In this document: positions 1 to 10,853 of the stretch, one piece after another | Position numbering within the stretch: the first letter of the stretch is position 1 | How the letters are laid out: each line of letters begins with the position of its first letter | From: JAQUQI01 sp041650035 | Lineage (GTDB): Bacteria > Omnitrophota > Gorgyraeia > JABMRG01 | DNA length: 18,038 bases | Direction of reading: 5' to 3' | Assembly: GCA_041650035.1 (NCBI GenBank) | Contig: JBAZLY010000026.1 | Location: forward strand, 1-18,038 | Notes under the pieces: model-generated | Database searches by the model: none | Told to the model about the DNA's origin: nothing | Seen by the model: only the letters and a program-made list of their open reading frames with translations | Position numbers and translations under genes: made by a program

Positions 1-1844
1 ATTATCCGGCCCCGCTTTGAATTGATATCGCCTGTAACTAAACCCATGGCATCCCCGGGCGCCGTTATCTCCACGCTCATAATGGGCTCCAATAATACGG
101 GGCTGGCGTCATGAATACCCTTTTTAAATGCCATGCTACCGGCTATCTTAAACGCCATTTCAGATGAATCCACGCTGTGATAAGATCCGTCATAAATCGT
201 AACCTTTATATCAACAATCGGGTAACCTGCCACGGCCCCCTCTTCCATTGCCTGAATAACGCCTTTTTCAACCGCTGGTATGTATTGCCTGGGGACAACG
301 CCTCCCACTACCTTATTTATGAATTCAAAATTGCCGCCCCTTGGAAGGGGTTCTATCTCAAGCCACACATCTCCATATTGCCCGCGTCCGCCTGATTGTT
401 TCTTATATTTGCCTTGGACCTGCACCTTTTTCTTTATGGTCTCTTTATATGCAACCTTAGGCAGGCCAACCTCCACATCAACCTTGAAATCATTCTTAAG
501 CTTTCCAATCATGGCCGTTAAATGCATATCGCCTAAACCAGAAACGATAAGCTCTTTTGTCTGCTGGTTTCTGGAAAATTTAAATGTGGGGTCCTCACTG
601 TTTAATTTAGAAAGGGCTGTCATTATCTTTTCTTCGTCATGTCTGGATACTGGTTTCACTGACAAGGATATGGCGGATTCCGGCAGTCTGACAGGGAGAA
701 ACCTGAACTTTATACCGTCAGAGGCAATGGTATCTCCGAGGCCCGTCTCTTTCAATTTCGCGACAGCTGCTATGTCGCCTGACGAAACCTCTGAAACAGG
801 CTTTTGTTCTTTACCCTGGAGCATAAAGATCTGGCCTATCCTCTCCTTCACTGACTTTGTCACATTATAAAATGATGTATCGCTTTTCAATGACCCCGAA
901 AAAACACGGAAAACGGTAAGCTGGCCGATAAACGGGTCTATAAGAGACCTGAAAACAAAGGCTGAAAAATTCCCGCGCGTATCGGGCTCTATCCTGACAG
1001 GGCCTGACTCACCCTCCATTTCGGCAAACACCGGCTGGGCCTCCAAAGGCCCAGGCAACAGGTCATCTATACAGTCAATCAGTTCCGGTATGCCGACATT
1101 CTTTAACGCGCAGCCGCAAAGTATGGGAAATAATTTACCCTGGCATACGGCTTTTCTAAGCGCTTGGCGTATCTCATCCTCTGTCAGGCTCTCCCCAGAA
1201 ATATATTTCTCAACAAGCGTGTCGTCAGTCTCGGCAATAGACTCGATCAGGTCTTCACGGTATTTTGCGGCCATTTCCTTTTCAACGCCCTGCAGCTTAT
1301 CAACCTCCTGCCTATCCAACAACCATATAACCCTGCTAAAAGACTGCTGTTTCCCTATGGGAAATTGTAGCGGCAGACAGCCCTTACCGAATGTCTCGCG
1401 TATCGAGGAAACGGCCTTAACAAAATCCGAGTTCTCTTTATCCAATTTGTTCACGAACAACAAGCGGGGGAAATTTTTTTCTTTGAGCATGTCCCAACAT
1501 CTTTCGGTCCCGGTTTCAACGCCGTTTATCCCGCACACTATACAAACGCCGGAGTCAACAGCCCTTATTGAGGATAAAAGAGAACCTGAAAAATCCGCGT
1601 AACCGGGGGTATCAATAAGATAAGAAAGCCTTCCGTTTCTTTCAACAGAAAAAACCTTTGATCTCATAGTGGTCTTGCGTTGTATCTCATCATCATTATA
1701 ATCGCACATGCTTGTGCCCTGATCGACACTGCCGTGCCGCGTATTAATACCGGCCTTGAAAAGTATGCTGTCAATACATGACGTCTTACCTGAACCTGAA
1801 TGACCTAAGAATATCGCCGTCCTCTTATTTTTCGCTTCAATCAT
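1..1844 (-). CDS. fusA: Elongation factor G-like GTPase, 3' end cut by the window
   Basis: A translational GTPase of the EF-G family. The minus-strand frame is open from ATG at 1844 to the window edge (614 codons). About 75 C-terminal residues are missing relative to the roughly 690 usual. Visible G-domain motifs are the P-loop GHSGSGKT (residues 14-21), DTPG (78-81) and NKLD (132-135). Domain IV keeps YDGSYHSVDSSEMAFKIAG, and domain V begins with GDINSKRGRI at the edge. In canonical EF-G the P-loop reads AHIDAGKT and the G3 motif DTPGHVDF. Here they are GHSGSGKT and DTPGYADF, which fits the EF-G-like/EF-G2 paralogue group rather than the primary factor. EF-G drives ribosomal translocation and ribosome recycling; the exact role of the paralogue cannot be read from sequence. 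The start is supported by GGGAGG about 8 bases upstream. The gene has its own promoter just after the rRNA terminator. Confidence 0.92.
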   Translation of the reverse strand, partial: MIEAKNKRTAIFLGHSGSGKTSCIDSILFKAGINTRHGSVDQGTSMCDYNDDEIQRKTTMRSKVFSVERNGRLSYLIDTPGYADFSGSLLSSIRAVDSGVCIVCGINGVETGTERCWDMLKEKNFPRLLFVNKLDKENSDFVKAVSSIRETFGKGCLPLQFPIGKQQSFSRVIWLLDRQEVDKLQGVEKEMAAKYREDLIESIAETDDTLVEKYISGESLTEDEIRQALRKAVCQGKLFPILCGCALKNVGIPELIDCIDDLLPGPLEAQPVFAEMEGESGPVRIEPDTRGNFSAFVFRSLIDPFIGQLTVFRVFSGSLKSDTSFYNVTKSVKERIGQIFMLQGKEQKPVSEVSSGDIAAVAKLKETGLGDTIASDGIKFRFLPVRLPESAISLSVKPVSRHDEEKIMTALSKLNSEDPTFKFSRNQQTKELIVSGLGDMHLTAMIGKLKNDFKVDVEVGLPKVAYKETIKKKVQVQGKYKKQSGGRGQYGDVWLEIEPLPRGGNFEFINKVVGGVVPRQYIPAVEKGVIQAMEEGAVAGYPIVDIKVTIYDGSYHSVDSSEMAFKIAGSMAFKKGIHDASPVLLEPIMSVEITAPGDAMGLVTGDINSKRGRI

Positions 1845-1896
1845 GCTCAAGCCTCCCTTCGGTTACAGTATTATTTATAGTATTAACTTGATTATC

Positions 1897-1925
1897 ATTA
1901 TATATAAGGTATGATGAAGAGTCAA
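1897..1925 (-). promoter_or_regulatory. Sigma-70 type promoter of the EF-G-like gene
   Basis: On the minus strand TTGACT (1925-1920) and TATAAT (1902-1897) are separated by exactly 17 bases, an almost ideal housekeeping promoter. It lies between the 5S terminator and the EF-G-like start at 1844, giving a leader of roughly 45 bases. The gene is therefore probably transcribed independently of the rRNA operon. Confidence 0.75.
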
Positions 1926-1960
1926 GATTTAATAAAAATATAGGCGGTATAAAGGGTGGA

Positions 1961-1998
1961 TAATAAAAAATGGCAGAGGGTTTATCCTCTGCCATTTT
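1961..1998 (-). terminator. Intrinsic terminator of the rRNA operon
   Basis: A perfect 13-base-pair inverted repeat (1967-1979 with 1986-1998) encloses a 6-base loop and is followed on the minus strand by TTTTTTATT. It lies about 10 bases beyond the 3' end of 5S rRNA, as expected for the end of the rRNA operon. The uninterrupted stem makes it strong. Confidence 0.9.
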
Positions 1999-2007
1999 AA
2001 ATTTTAA

Positions 2008-2124
2008 GCCAGCAGCTACCTACTCTCCCACAATCTGGCGAATGCAGTACCATCAGCGACGAAGGGCTTAACTGCCGTATTCGGAATGGGAACGGGTGTT
2101 TCCCCTCCTCTATGACCGCTGGCA
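2008..2124 (-). rRNA. rrf: 5S ribosomal RNA
   Basis: About 117 bases. The 5' (GCCAGCGG) and 3' (GCTGCTGGC) ends pair to form helix I. The internal stretch around CCGAATACGGCAGTTAAGCC is the conserved 5S core. It sits in the standard place after 23S and just before the terminator. The ends are set by the terminal helix and may be off by one to three bases. Confidence 0.93.
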
Positions 2125-2212
2125 AATTTGCGTAACCTACCTATAAAAAACGATAGGATATAATGCGCAATCACTGCTAAGACCGGTAAAAAACTTAGCA
2201 TGAAATGACAAA

Positions 2213-2238
2213 GACAACTTGTATAGTCGAAAAACTAC
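2213..2238 (-). repeat. 3' arm of the 23S precursor processing stem
   Basis: These 26 bases are the exact reverse complement of 5343-5368 on the other side of 23S. In the precursor RNA the two arms would pair across the whole 23S, forming the long duplex typical of RNase III processing stalks. Two further small hairpins (2260-2290 with a 9-bp stem, and 2175-2200 with a 7-bp stem) lie in the 23S-5S spacer. Confidence 0.85.
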
Positions 2239-2297
2239 CTTAATGAATTTATAAGACCAGTTACAGGCAATGTATACATACGCCTGTAACGATATAA

Positions 2298-5267
<2,970 letters not shown>

Positions 5268-5342
5268 AAAAACTCGATAAATAATATACCCATCCACTCT
5301 TTCAAGCTAATGGGCATAAAATTACGGTTCTCGTTTGAAATT

Positions 5343-5368
5343 GTAGTTTTTCGACTATACAAGTTGTC
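5343..5368 (-). repeat. 5' arm of the 23S precursor processing stem
   Basis: Exact reverse complement of 2213-2238. It lies about 76 bases before the 5' end of 23S and overlaps the boxA-like site at 5363-5376. The same bases could therefore be bound first as an antitermination signal and later be folded into the processing stem. Confidence 0.85.
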
Positions 5369-5376
5369 AAAGAACA
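5363..5376 (-). promoter_or_regulatory. boxA-like antitermination site before 23S
   Basis: The minus strand reads TGTTCTTTGACAAC, close to known bacterial rRNA boxA elements (the E. coli spacer form is TGCTCTTTAACAA and the Bacillus form TGTTCTTTGAAAAC). boxA in nascent rRNA binds NusB/NusE and protects the long untranslated transcript from termination. The position in the tRNA-23S spacer matches the second boxA of E. coli rrn operons. Confidence 0.65.
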
Positions 5377-5484
5377 AATCTATTGTATTGATAGGGCGCC
5401 AATATTACCGCCTTACCATAGGATAGTTCATGATTCGTTCACAATAAAAGGTTTTCAGCTCACGTATCAATTCTGTCAACCAAA

Positions 5485-5560
5485 TGGTGGAGATGAGGGG
5501 GATTGAACCCCTGACCCCCTGCTTGCAAAGCAGGTGCTCTCCCAGCTGAGCTACATCCCC
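5485..5560 (-). tRNA. tRNA-Ala (TGC anticodon)
   Basis: 76 bases with an encoded CCA end. The cloverleaf folds with acceptor GGGGATG/CATCTCC, and the third pair is the G3-U70 wobble that identifies alanine tRNAs. The anticodon loop CTTTGCAAG presents TGC. The T arm contains GGTTCAATC. It lies between tRNA-Ile and 23S, the usual place in bacterial rRNA spacers. The discriminator base is A. Confidence 0.96.
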
Positions 5561-5635
5561 ATATTAGTTCGCGGCTGATTATCCGCAGTCACAGGATCAA
5601 TACTGTCAGCTGCAATCCGCAGACTATCAACTAAA

Positions 5636-5711
5636 TGGTGGGCCCAACTGGAATTGAACCAGTGACCACCGCGTTATCAGCACGGTGCTCTACCAACTGA
5701 GCTATAGGCCC
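5636..5711 (-). tRNA. tRNA-Ile (GAT anticodon)
   Basis: 76 bases with an encoded CCA end. Acceptor GGGCCTA pairs with TGGGCCC, the D arm contains AGCTCAGTTGG, the anticodon loop CTGATAA presents GAT, and the T arm contains GGTTCAATTCC. It is the first tRNA after 16S and pairs with tRNA-Ala in the standard order. The two genes are separated by 74 bases in which I see no other gene. Confidence 0.96.
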
Positions 5712-6003
5712 ACAATATCGTAAAAATAAACTTGCTCCCGGCATTGCTTCAAGAAAAGCGACCCATTGGATGCGTTTGAGCATTCGAAGGAGATCTACTA
5801 CCGATTCGCGTTACTTTTTCTTTTCCGGGGCAGTTTAGATCAAACTGCAGGCCCTCTGGAGAAATCAGGTCACTAAATTCATTGAAATCCCGAGCCGATA
5901 CTATAAAAGAGCAACTGAAAAAAGGATGCCAAAAACCAGCGAAAGAAACCACTCGTTGTTCCATACGGCGGCTCAAGAGCCGTCATACGAAAATACTCCT
6001 TAG
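5712..6003 (-). other. 16S to tRNA-Ile spacer
   Basis: This 292-base transcribed spacer has no credible protein gene. It contains the 3' arm of the 16S processing stem (5929-5953), a small hairpin with a 7-bp stem (5830-5836 with 5842-5848), a palindromic GGCTC/GAGCC stretch near 5971-5984, and TTGCTCTTTTATAG (minus strand, 5901-5914), which loosely resembles boxA. Confidence 0.7.
5929..5953 (-). repeat. 3' arm of the 16S precursor processing stem
   Basis: Pairs with 7689-7718 on the other side of 16S. There are 25 base pairs in two blocks (13 bp including two G-U wobbles, then 12 bp), interrupted by a 5-base bulge on the 5' arm. It would close the 16S precursor into a stalk for RNase III-type cleavage. 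Confidence 0.75.
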
Positions 6004-7575
<1,572 letters not shown>

Positions 7576-7688
7576 TATCTGCTCTAAGCCCACAGCTTTC
7601 CACCCGGGCCTAAGCACCGGGTTCGAACCATGGACTATGATCTACTTGATTTCGTCTGCCTGTATCTCAACAAACAGAGCCTTGCACA

Positions 7689-7718
7689 AGTGGTTTCTTT
7701 TTATTCGCTAGCTTTTGG
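7689..7718 (-). repeat. 5' arm of the 16S precursor processing stem
   Basis: Pairs with 5929-5953: AGTGGTTTCTTT (plus strand 7689-7700) and the 13 bases 7706-7718 are each matched, with five unpaired bases (7701-7705) between. It lies about 115 bases before the mature 16S 5' end and just after boxA. Confidence 0.75.
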
Positions 7719-7726
7719 CTATCCAA

Positions 7727-7739
7727 TTTTCAAAGATCA
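7727..7739 (-). promoter_or_regulatory. boxA-like antitermination site in the 16S leader
   Basis: The minus strand reads TGATCTTTGAAAA, very close to rRNA leader boxA (Bacillus TGTTCTTTGAAAAC). It lies between the leader hairpin at 7763-7781 and the 16S processing arm, where NusB/NusE-type antitermination would be loaded. Confidence 0.65.
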
Positions 7740-7756
7740 TTTTTAAAAACAGACAT

Positions 7757-7781
7757 AAAAAAAGGCATCAAGACGATGCCT
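7757..7781 (-). terminator. Terminator-like hairpin in the rRNA leader
   Basis: AGGCATC and GATGCCT form a 7-bp stem (7763-7769 with 7775-7781) with a 5-base loop, followed on the minus strand by TTTTTTT. It looks like an intrinsic terminator but lies after both candidate rRNA promoters and before boxA and 16S. It could insulate the operon from upstream transcription, attenuate promoter P1, or end a short separate RNA. Only the hairpin and U-tract are seen directly. Confidence 0.6.
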
Positions 7782-7796
7782 AAAAAAATCACGTCT

Positions 7797-7825
7797 TTTA
7801 TATTAAAAATATCAGGTAATCTCAA
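7797..7825 (-). promoter_or_regulatory. Candidate rRNA promoter P2
   Basis: On the minus strand TTGAGA (7825-7820) and TATAAA (7802-7797) are 17 bases apart, a good sigma-70 match. Transcription would start near 7790, immediately before the terminator-like hairpin. That hairpin would then lie only about ten bases into the RNA, where it could not easily act as a terminator. Confidence 0.5.
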
Positions 7826-7941
7826 GCAAAGCTTCTCTCAAGAAGCTCCTCCTTTTATAGCGGTAATTCCGGACTACGCCTCCCGCCAACCCATATGATT
7901 ATCAATGTCGGATAAACAGAATAATATAATAAGGTTCATAC

Positions 7942-7970
7942 AAAATAACACAATCCCCTAACCTTGTCAA
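7942..7970 (-). promoter_or_regulatory. Candidate rRNA promoter P1
   Basis: On the minus strand a perfect TTGACA (7970-7965) is 17 bases from TATTTT (7947-7942). Upstream lies an A/T-rich tract (about 7971-7995) that could act as an UP element, as is common for rRNA promoters. The start would be near 7935, giving a leader of about 360 bases before 16S. Confidence 0.55.
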
Positions 7971-8000
7971 GTATTTTTTTAATATATTTTTTCTCCCCAG

Positions 8001-8101
8001 AACTACACAATAGTAGAAATTTTATGAGTCTATTAGACACAAAGCTCTACCAGGAGAAGTTACGAATCTACAATAGATGAGGTTAGGTCAATAGTACCCT
8101 G
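8001..8101 (-). CRISPR. Possible degenerate type V-A (Cas12a-like) repeat-spacer-repeat
   Basis: Read on the minus strand, 8038-8001 starts GTCTAATAGAC. After a short A/T stretch it continues AATTTCTACTATTGTGTAG, very like the 36-base Cas12a direct repeats that begin GTCTAA and end AATTTCTACTATTGTAGAT. A second element at 8101-8066 ends TCTATTGTAGAT, the canonical 3' end, and matches 15 of the last 19 consensus bases. Exactly 27 bases separate the two, within the normal Cas12a spacer range. Against it: the two elements are poor matches to each other, the first carries a GT insertion that disturbs the stem base, only one spacer is present, and no cas gene is in the window. It starts eight bases after the ORF6N gene stop. 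It may be a decayed array, a solitary crRNA-like element, or chance. The repeat consensus is recalled, not searched. Confidence 0.35.
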
Positions 8102-8109
8102 TTCCCCGC

Positions 8110-8928
8110 TTATTTCTTTTCTGTTTTTTTAATCAACGCTAATGCCTCCGCCCCAAACCTTGAAAAGGCAAATATTTTTTTGCCCAAATCTTTCAATGAC
8201 GCGCCCAAATGATACACAATGTCTTCGTTTACAATCAAAAATCTATCATGAGCGTCTTTGAATTCTTCAATAATAATTTCAGGATACTGTTCATTATTCT
8301 TCTTAATATCCAGACGCAGCTGCTTTGAAATGTTCTTTGTTAGAATCCGCGCGGAAACACCGGTTTTTCGTTTTGAAAACAAGGTCAAAACTGTATCGTC
8401 CACATAATTGTCAATAAGCGTTATGGATTTTTCTGCCTTTCGTATGATATCAGATATAAATTTATAGGCATCAAAAATCTGTCCATCAAAGAATATCCCC
8501 TTATCGGGAATCTCCTCTTTTTGCTCAATCGCCTGAAATACCAGGTCAAATTTTCTGTCCGTCTCTGTCTGATAAGTGATTTGCTTTTGCTCCAGCGTCT
8601 TTAGCCTCGGTAAAATCTGAGCGTGTAAAGCAATAATCCTTCGCGTCGCCACAAAAGCCCGCATAATCCGGATACTGATATTAACAGCCGTTTCGCTCTT
8701 CAGAACAGCCGAAAGCATTGCAACTCCTTGTTCTGTGAATACATACGGTAAATAGCGCCTTCCGCCTTTTCCTTTTGAGGTCACAGCTTGTGACCTCAAA
8801 GGACCGGCTTCCTGTTCAGTCAACTGAAACATAAATTCTTCAGGAAAACGTTTAATATTTCTTTTAACCGCTTGATTTAACACTTTTGTTTCCACACCGT
8901 AAAACTTTGCCAAATCGCTGTCCAACAT
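8110..8928 (-). CDS. ORF6N-domain protein with C-terminal PLD-like domain
   Basis: 272 residues. Residues 1 to about 90 (MLDSDLAKFYGVETK, FPEEFMFQL, YLPYVFTEQGVAMLS) are an ORF6N domain, a DNA-binding or antirepressor-type module found in phages and in bacterial accessory genes. Residues about 100-140 are charged and probably coiled coil. Residues about 150-272 resemble a phospholipase D-like domain (IDNYVDD, AHDRFLIV, YHLGASLKDLGKK). Its HKD motif is degenerate: HDR replaces HxK and Asn stands where Asp is expected, so catalysis is doubtful. A TATAAT at 8970-8965 would start an mRNA shortly before ATG 8928 and supports that start. However, the frame stays open upstream to a stop at 9001-9003, and the preceding residues (VRNVQV) look like the usual domain beginning. 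The true start could therefore be non-canonical, or the gene may be 5'-truncated. Function is unknown; the surroundings look accessory. Confidence 0.85.
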   Translation of the reverse strand: MLDSDLAKFYGVETKVLNQAVKRNIKRFPEEFMFQLTEQEAGPLRSQAVTSKGKGGRRYLPYVFTEQGVAMLSAVLKSETAVNISIRIMRAFVATRRIIALHAQILPRLKTLEQKQITYQTETDRKFDLVFQAIEQKEEIPDKGIFFDGQIFDAYKFISDIIRKAEKSITLIDNYVDDTVLTLFSKRKTGVSARILTKNISKQLRLDIKKNNEQYPEIIIEEFKDAHDRFLIVNEDIVYHLGASLKDLGKKIFAFSRFGAEALALIKKTEKK

Positions 8929-9000
8929 AACCTGAACATTCCGAACCGCGACAATTTTTTTTGAATTATATTCAATTGTGAGGTTTTTTTCTCTAAGGAC

Positions 9001-9350
9001 TTATACTTAATGGCGCACCTCTCTTCCGATTCCCAAACCGCTTTTAATTTCTCTACCTGGCATTTGACAACAGAATAACCCGGGTATCCGGACCTAAATC
9101 TTACAAGGCAATCTTCGCGGTTAATTTCCTTTGATACAATCTCAACCTTTGTAAACCACCTCGCAAATTTACCATTATCAACAAACGTCTACATTGCCTG
9201 GTTATAAACCTTCCGTTTATTGCCAATCCACTTTGAGCCGTTAACGCACGTAATTCCAACATCCTTCCACAACACTCATAAACCAGATTGTAATAATTAT
9301 GGCTGCAAAACGGTTTTCCCGTTATACGTCTTCTATGTAAAATATTTTAA
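9001..9350 (-). pseudogene. Unrecognised decayed reading frame
   Basis: The minus strand contains protein-like stretches in shifting frames. One reads RRRITGKPFCSHNYYNLVYE. Another begins KDVGITCVNGSKWIGNKRK, meets TAG at 9191-9189, and continues in the same frame with WFTKVEIVSKEINRED and later YPGYSVVKCQVEK, staying open to 8877 inside the next gene. No plausible start codon opens the downstream part. I do not recognise the family. The pattern suggests an accessory gene broken by frameshift and a stop, though non-coding sequence cannot be excluded. Confidence 0.3.
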
Positions 9351-9360
9351 TGTTCTAAAA

Positions 9361-9403
9361 TAAAAAACCTTCGTATAGCCATAAGAAGCCTTACGAAGGT
9401 TTT
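9361..9403 (-). terminator. Intrinsic terminator after the housekeeping operon
   Basis: An 11-bp perfect stem (9365-9375 with 9392-9402) encloses a 16-base loop and is followed on the minus strand by TTTTTTATTTT. It is about 310 bases beyond the aminotransferase stop and is the first good terminator there, so it probably ends the operon. A weaker T-rich run on the plus side makes limited two-way function possible. Confidence 0.75.
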
Positions 9404-9715
9404 ACTTGTTTTATATCGGTCCAGGATTTATTCCTCCAAACACAAGACCTGTCTAATTGTGTGTATATTGTAGGGCGCAAAACAAGGTTTGTCAAGAATA
9501 TGTTACATTATGTTTTTGAATATTCTTTCAAAAAATTCCTTACATTTTTTATTATTATAAACACGCATACGGAACATTTGGCATGCCTGTGCCGCGGAGA
9601 CAGCGGACGCATATACAGCATCGGAGCCGGTTAAATTATGCGAATAAAAATACCGCCTGTCCAGGCCTGACCAGAATGTATACGTCAAAATGGCCGGTGA
9701 TTTTTCAGCGTAAGA
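9404..9715 (-). other. Long 3' region after the aminotransferase gene
   Basis: No confident gene. In the same frame as the aminotransferase and directly after its TGA stop there is a further 70-codon open stretch that ends at 9503. It has a TTG (9688) but no ribosome-binding site and no family I recognise. The remainder is A/T-rich. Confidence 0.4.
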
Positions 9716-10780
9716 TCAAAAACAACGGACTTTCCGCATGGCCGACTTTATGCGTTCAAGGCCTTTGTCTATCTCCGCTTCGTCAAGGGCGTAACTTAAA
9801 CGTATATGCCCCGGAGCGCCAAACCATTCACCCAGGTAAAAAATTACATTGTATTCCATGAAAAGAGTGGTAAGAAATTCGCGCGCATTACTGCATTTCG
9901 GCAGTATATAAAAAGCCCCTTCGGGCTTCCATAATTCAAAGCCTAAATCACAAAACCCTTTATATATCTTGTCCCTGCGCTTACGCCATATATCCTTTTG
10001 CGCCATGATATATTGCCTGGGCGCGGACATGGCCCTTAAGGCCATGTCCTGGCCAACAAGATTCGTGTTCATGGACGTGTGGGTCTTCATCTCTATGGCG
10101 TCTCTGACTATCTTCTTATCCCTGCTCCAGAGATAGCCTACTCTTACGCCGCACATGGCATAGGTCTTGGAAAACGAATTAACGGTAATAACACGTTCTC
10201 CCTTGAGAGTATAGTTTTCACGTTCATAGATAAGGTCTTTATAGACCTCATCGGAGACTATATAAACGCCTAATCTGGCGGTAATCGATTCTATCTCTTT
10301 CAGCGTCTCAACAAGTTCCACCCTGCCTGTGGGATTTGACGGGGAGTTGATAAGCACCACCTCGCAGTCCTTGACCTTGCTCTTAAAGTCATCTATATCT
10401 ATACGGCCGTCGACAAGTTCAGTGAAAACGGCCTCCATGCCCGAGAGTTCAATAATCGGAAGATACGAATAATAATAAGGTCTTGGTAGAAGGACCTTCC
10501 CCTTTCCGAAACAACGAAAGATCAGGTCAAGGGCCTCGGAGGCTCCATTTGTTATAACAAAATTCTCCGCGTCAGAACCCGGGTATTCTCCGGACAACGC
10601 CTGCCTCAAAGGAAATTCCCCCTGTATCAATCCATACCTTAAATCTTTTCGTATATCTATACCTTCTATTGCCTCATTAGGCGGCGGCAGGTCAGGCTGG
10701 CCGGAACCGAAACTTATAATACCGTTTCCCTGCCGTCCTATAAAAACCGCCGGACTTGTAAGATCAAGTGCGCGCGCCAT
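9716..10780 (-). CDS. Class I PLP-dependent aminotransferase (aspartate/aromatic type)
   Basis: 354 residues from ATG. It belongs to fold-type I aminotransferases, which move an amino group between an amino acid and a 2-oxo acid using pyridoxal phosphate. Counted from this start, the Schiff-base lysine is K205 in NSFSKTY, cofactor-binding residues are N149 in SPSNPTG and D177 in SDEVY, and the carboxylate-binding arginine is R327 in HIRLSYA. Length is slightly short but complete. ATG 10780 is preferred because AGGTGG lies five bases upstream; an in-frame GTG at 10789 falls inside that site and would add three residues. It lies 73 bases after tyrS, probably in the same operon. With aroF, tyrA and tyrS nearby, action on prephenate or on phenyl- or hydroxyphenylpyruvate is plausible, but substrate cannot be assigned from these motifs. 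Confidence 0.9.
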   Translation of the reverse strand: MARALDLTSPAVFIGRQGNGIISFGSGQPDLPPPNEAIEGIDIRKDLRYGLIQGEFPLRQALSGEYPGSDAENFVITNGASEALDLIFRCFGKGKVLLPRPYYYSYLPIIELSGMEAVFTELVDGRIDIDDFKSKVKDCEVVLINSPSNPTGRVELVETLKEIESITARLGVYIVSDEVYKDLIYERENYTLKGERVITVNSFSKTYAMCGVRVGYLWSRDKKIVRDAIEMKTHTSMNTNLVGQDMALRAMSAPRQYIMAQKDIWRKRRDKIYKGFCDLGFELWKPEGAFYILPKCSNAREFLTTLFMEYNVIFYLGEWFGAPGHIRLSYALDEAEIDKGLERIKSAMRKVRCF

Positions 10781-10853
10781 TTTTGCCACCTTTTTGTATA
10801 AAAACCATTAAACAAATACCGTTTAAAAAATACGCGGATGTGTTTTTGCCCAT

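Noticed and set aside
7790..7935. The rRNA leader as 6S RNA or SRP RNA
   Set aside because: The ends do not pair into the long bubble-containing rod of 6S RNA, and the GGAAGCA-type SRP loop is absent.
9040..9060. Second Cas12a-core-like match AATTTCTCTACC on the plus strand
   Set aside because: It carries an extra base in the core, has no hairpin partner, is on the opposite strand, and is explained by the decayed reading frame there.
9583..9861. Plus-strand 92-codon frame over the aminotransferase 3' end
   Set aside because: It overlaps the 3' coding end of a clear gene, has no recognisable motif or ribosome-binding site, and no plus-strand gene is seen elsewhere in the window.
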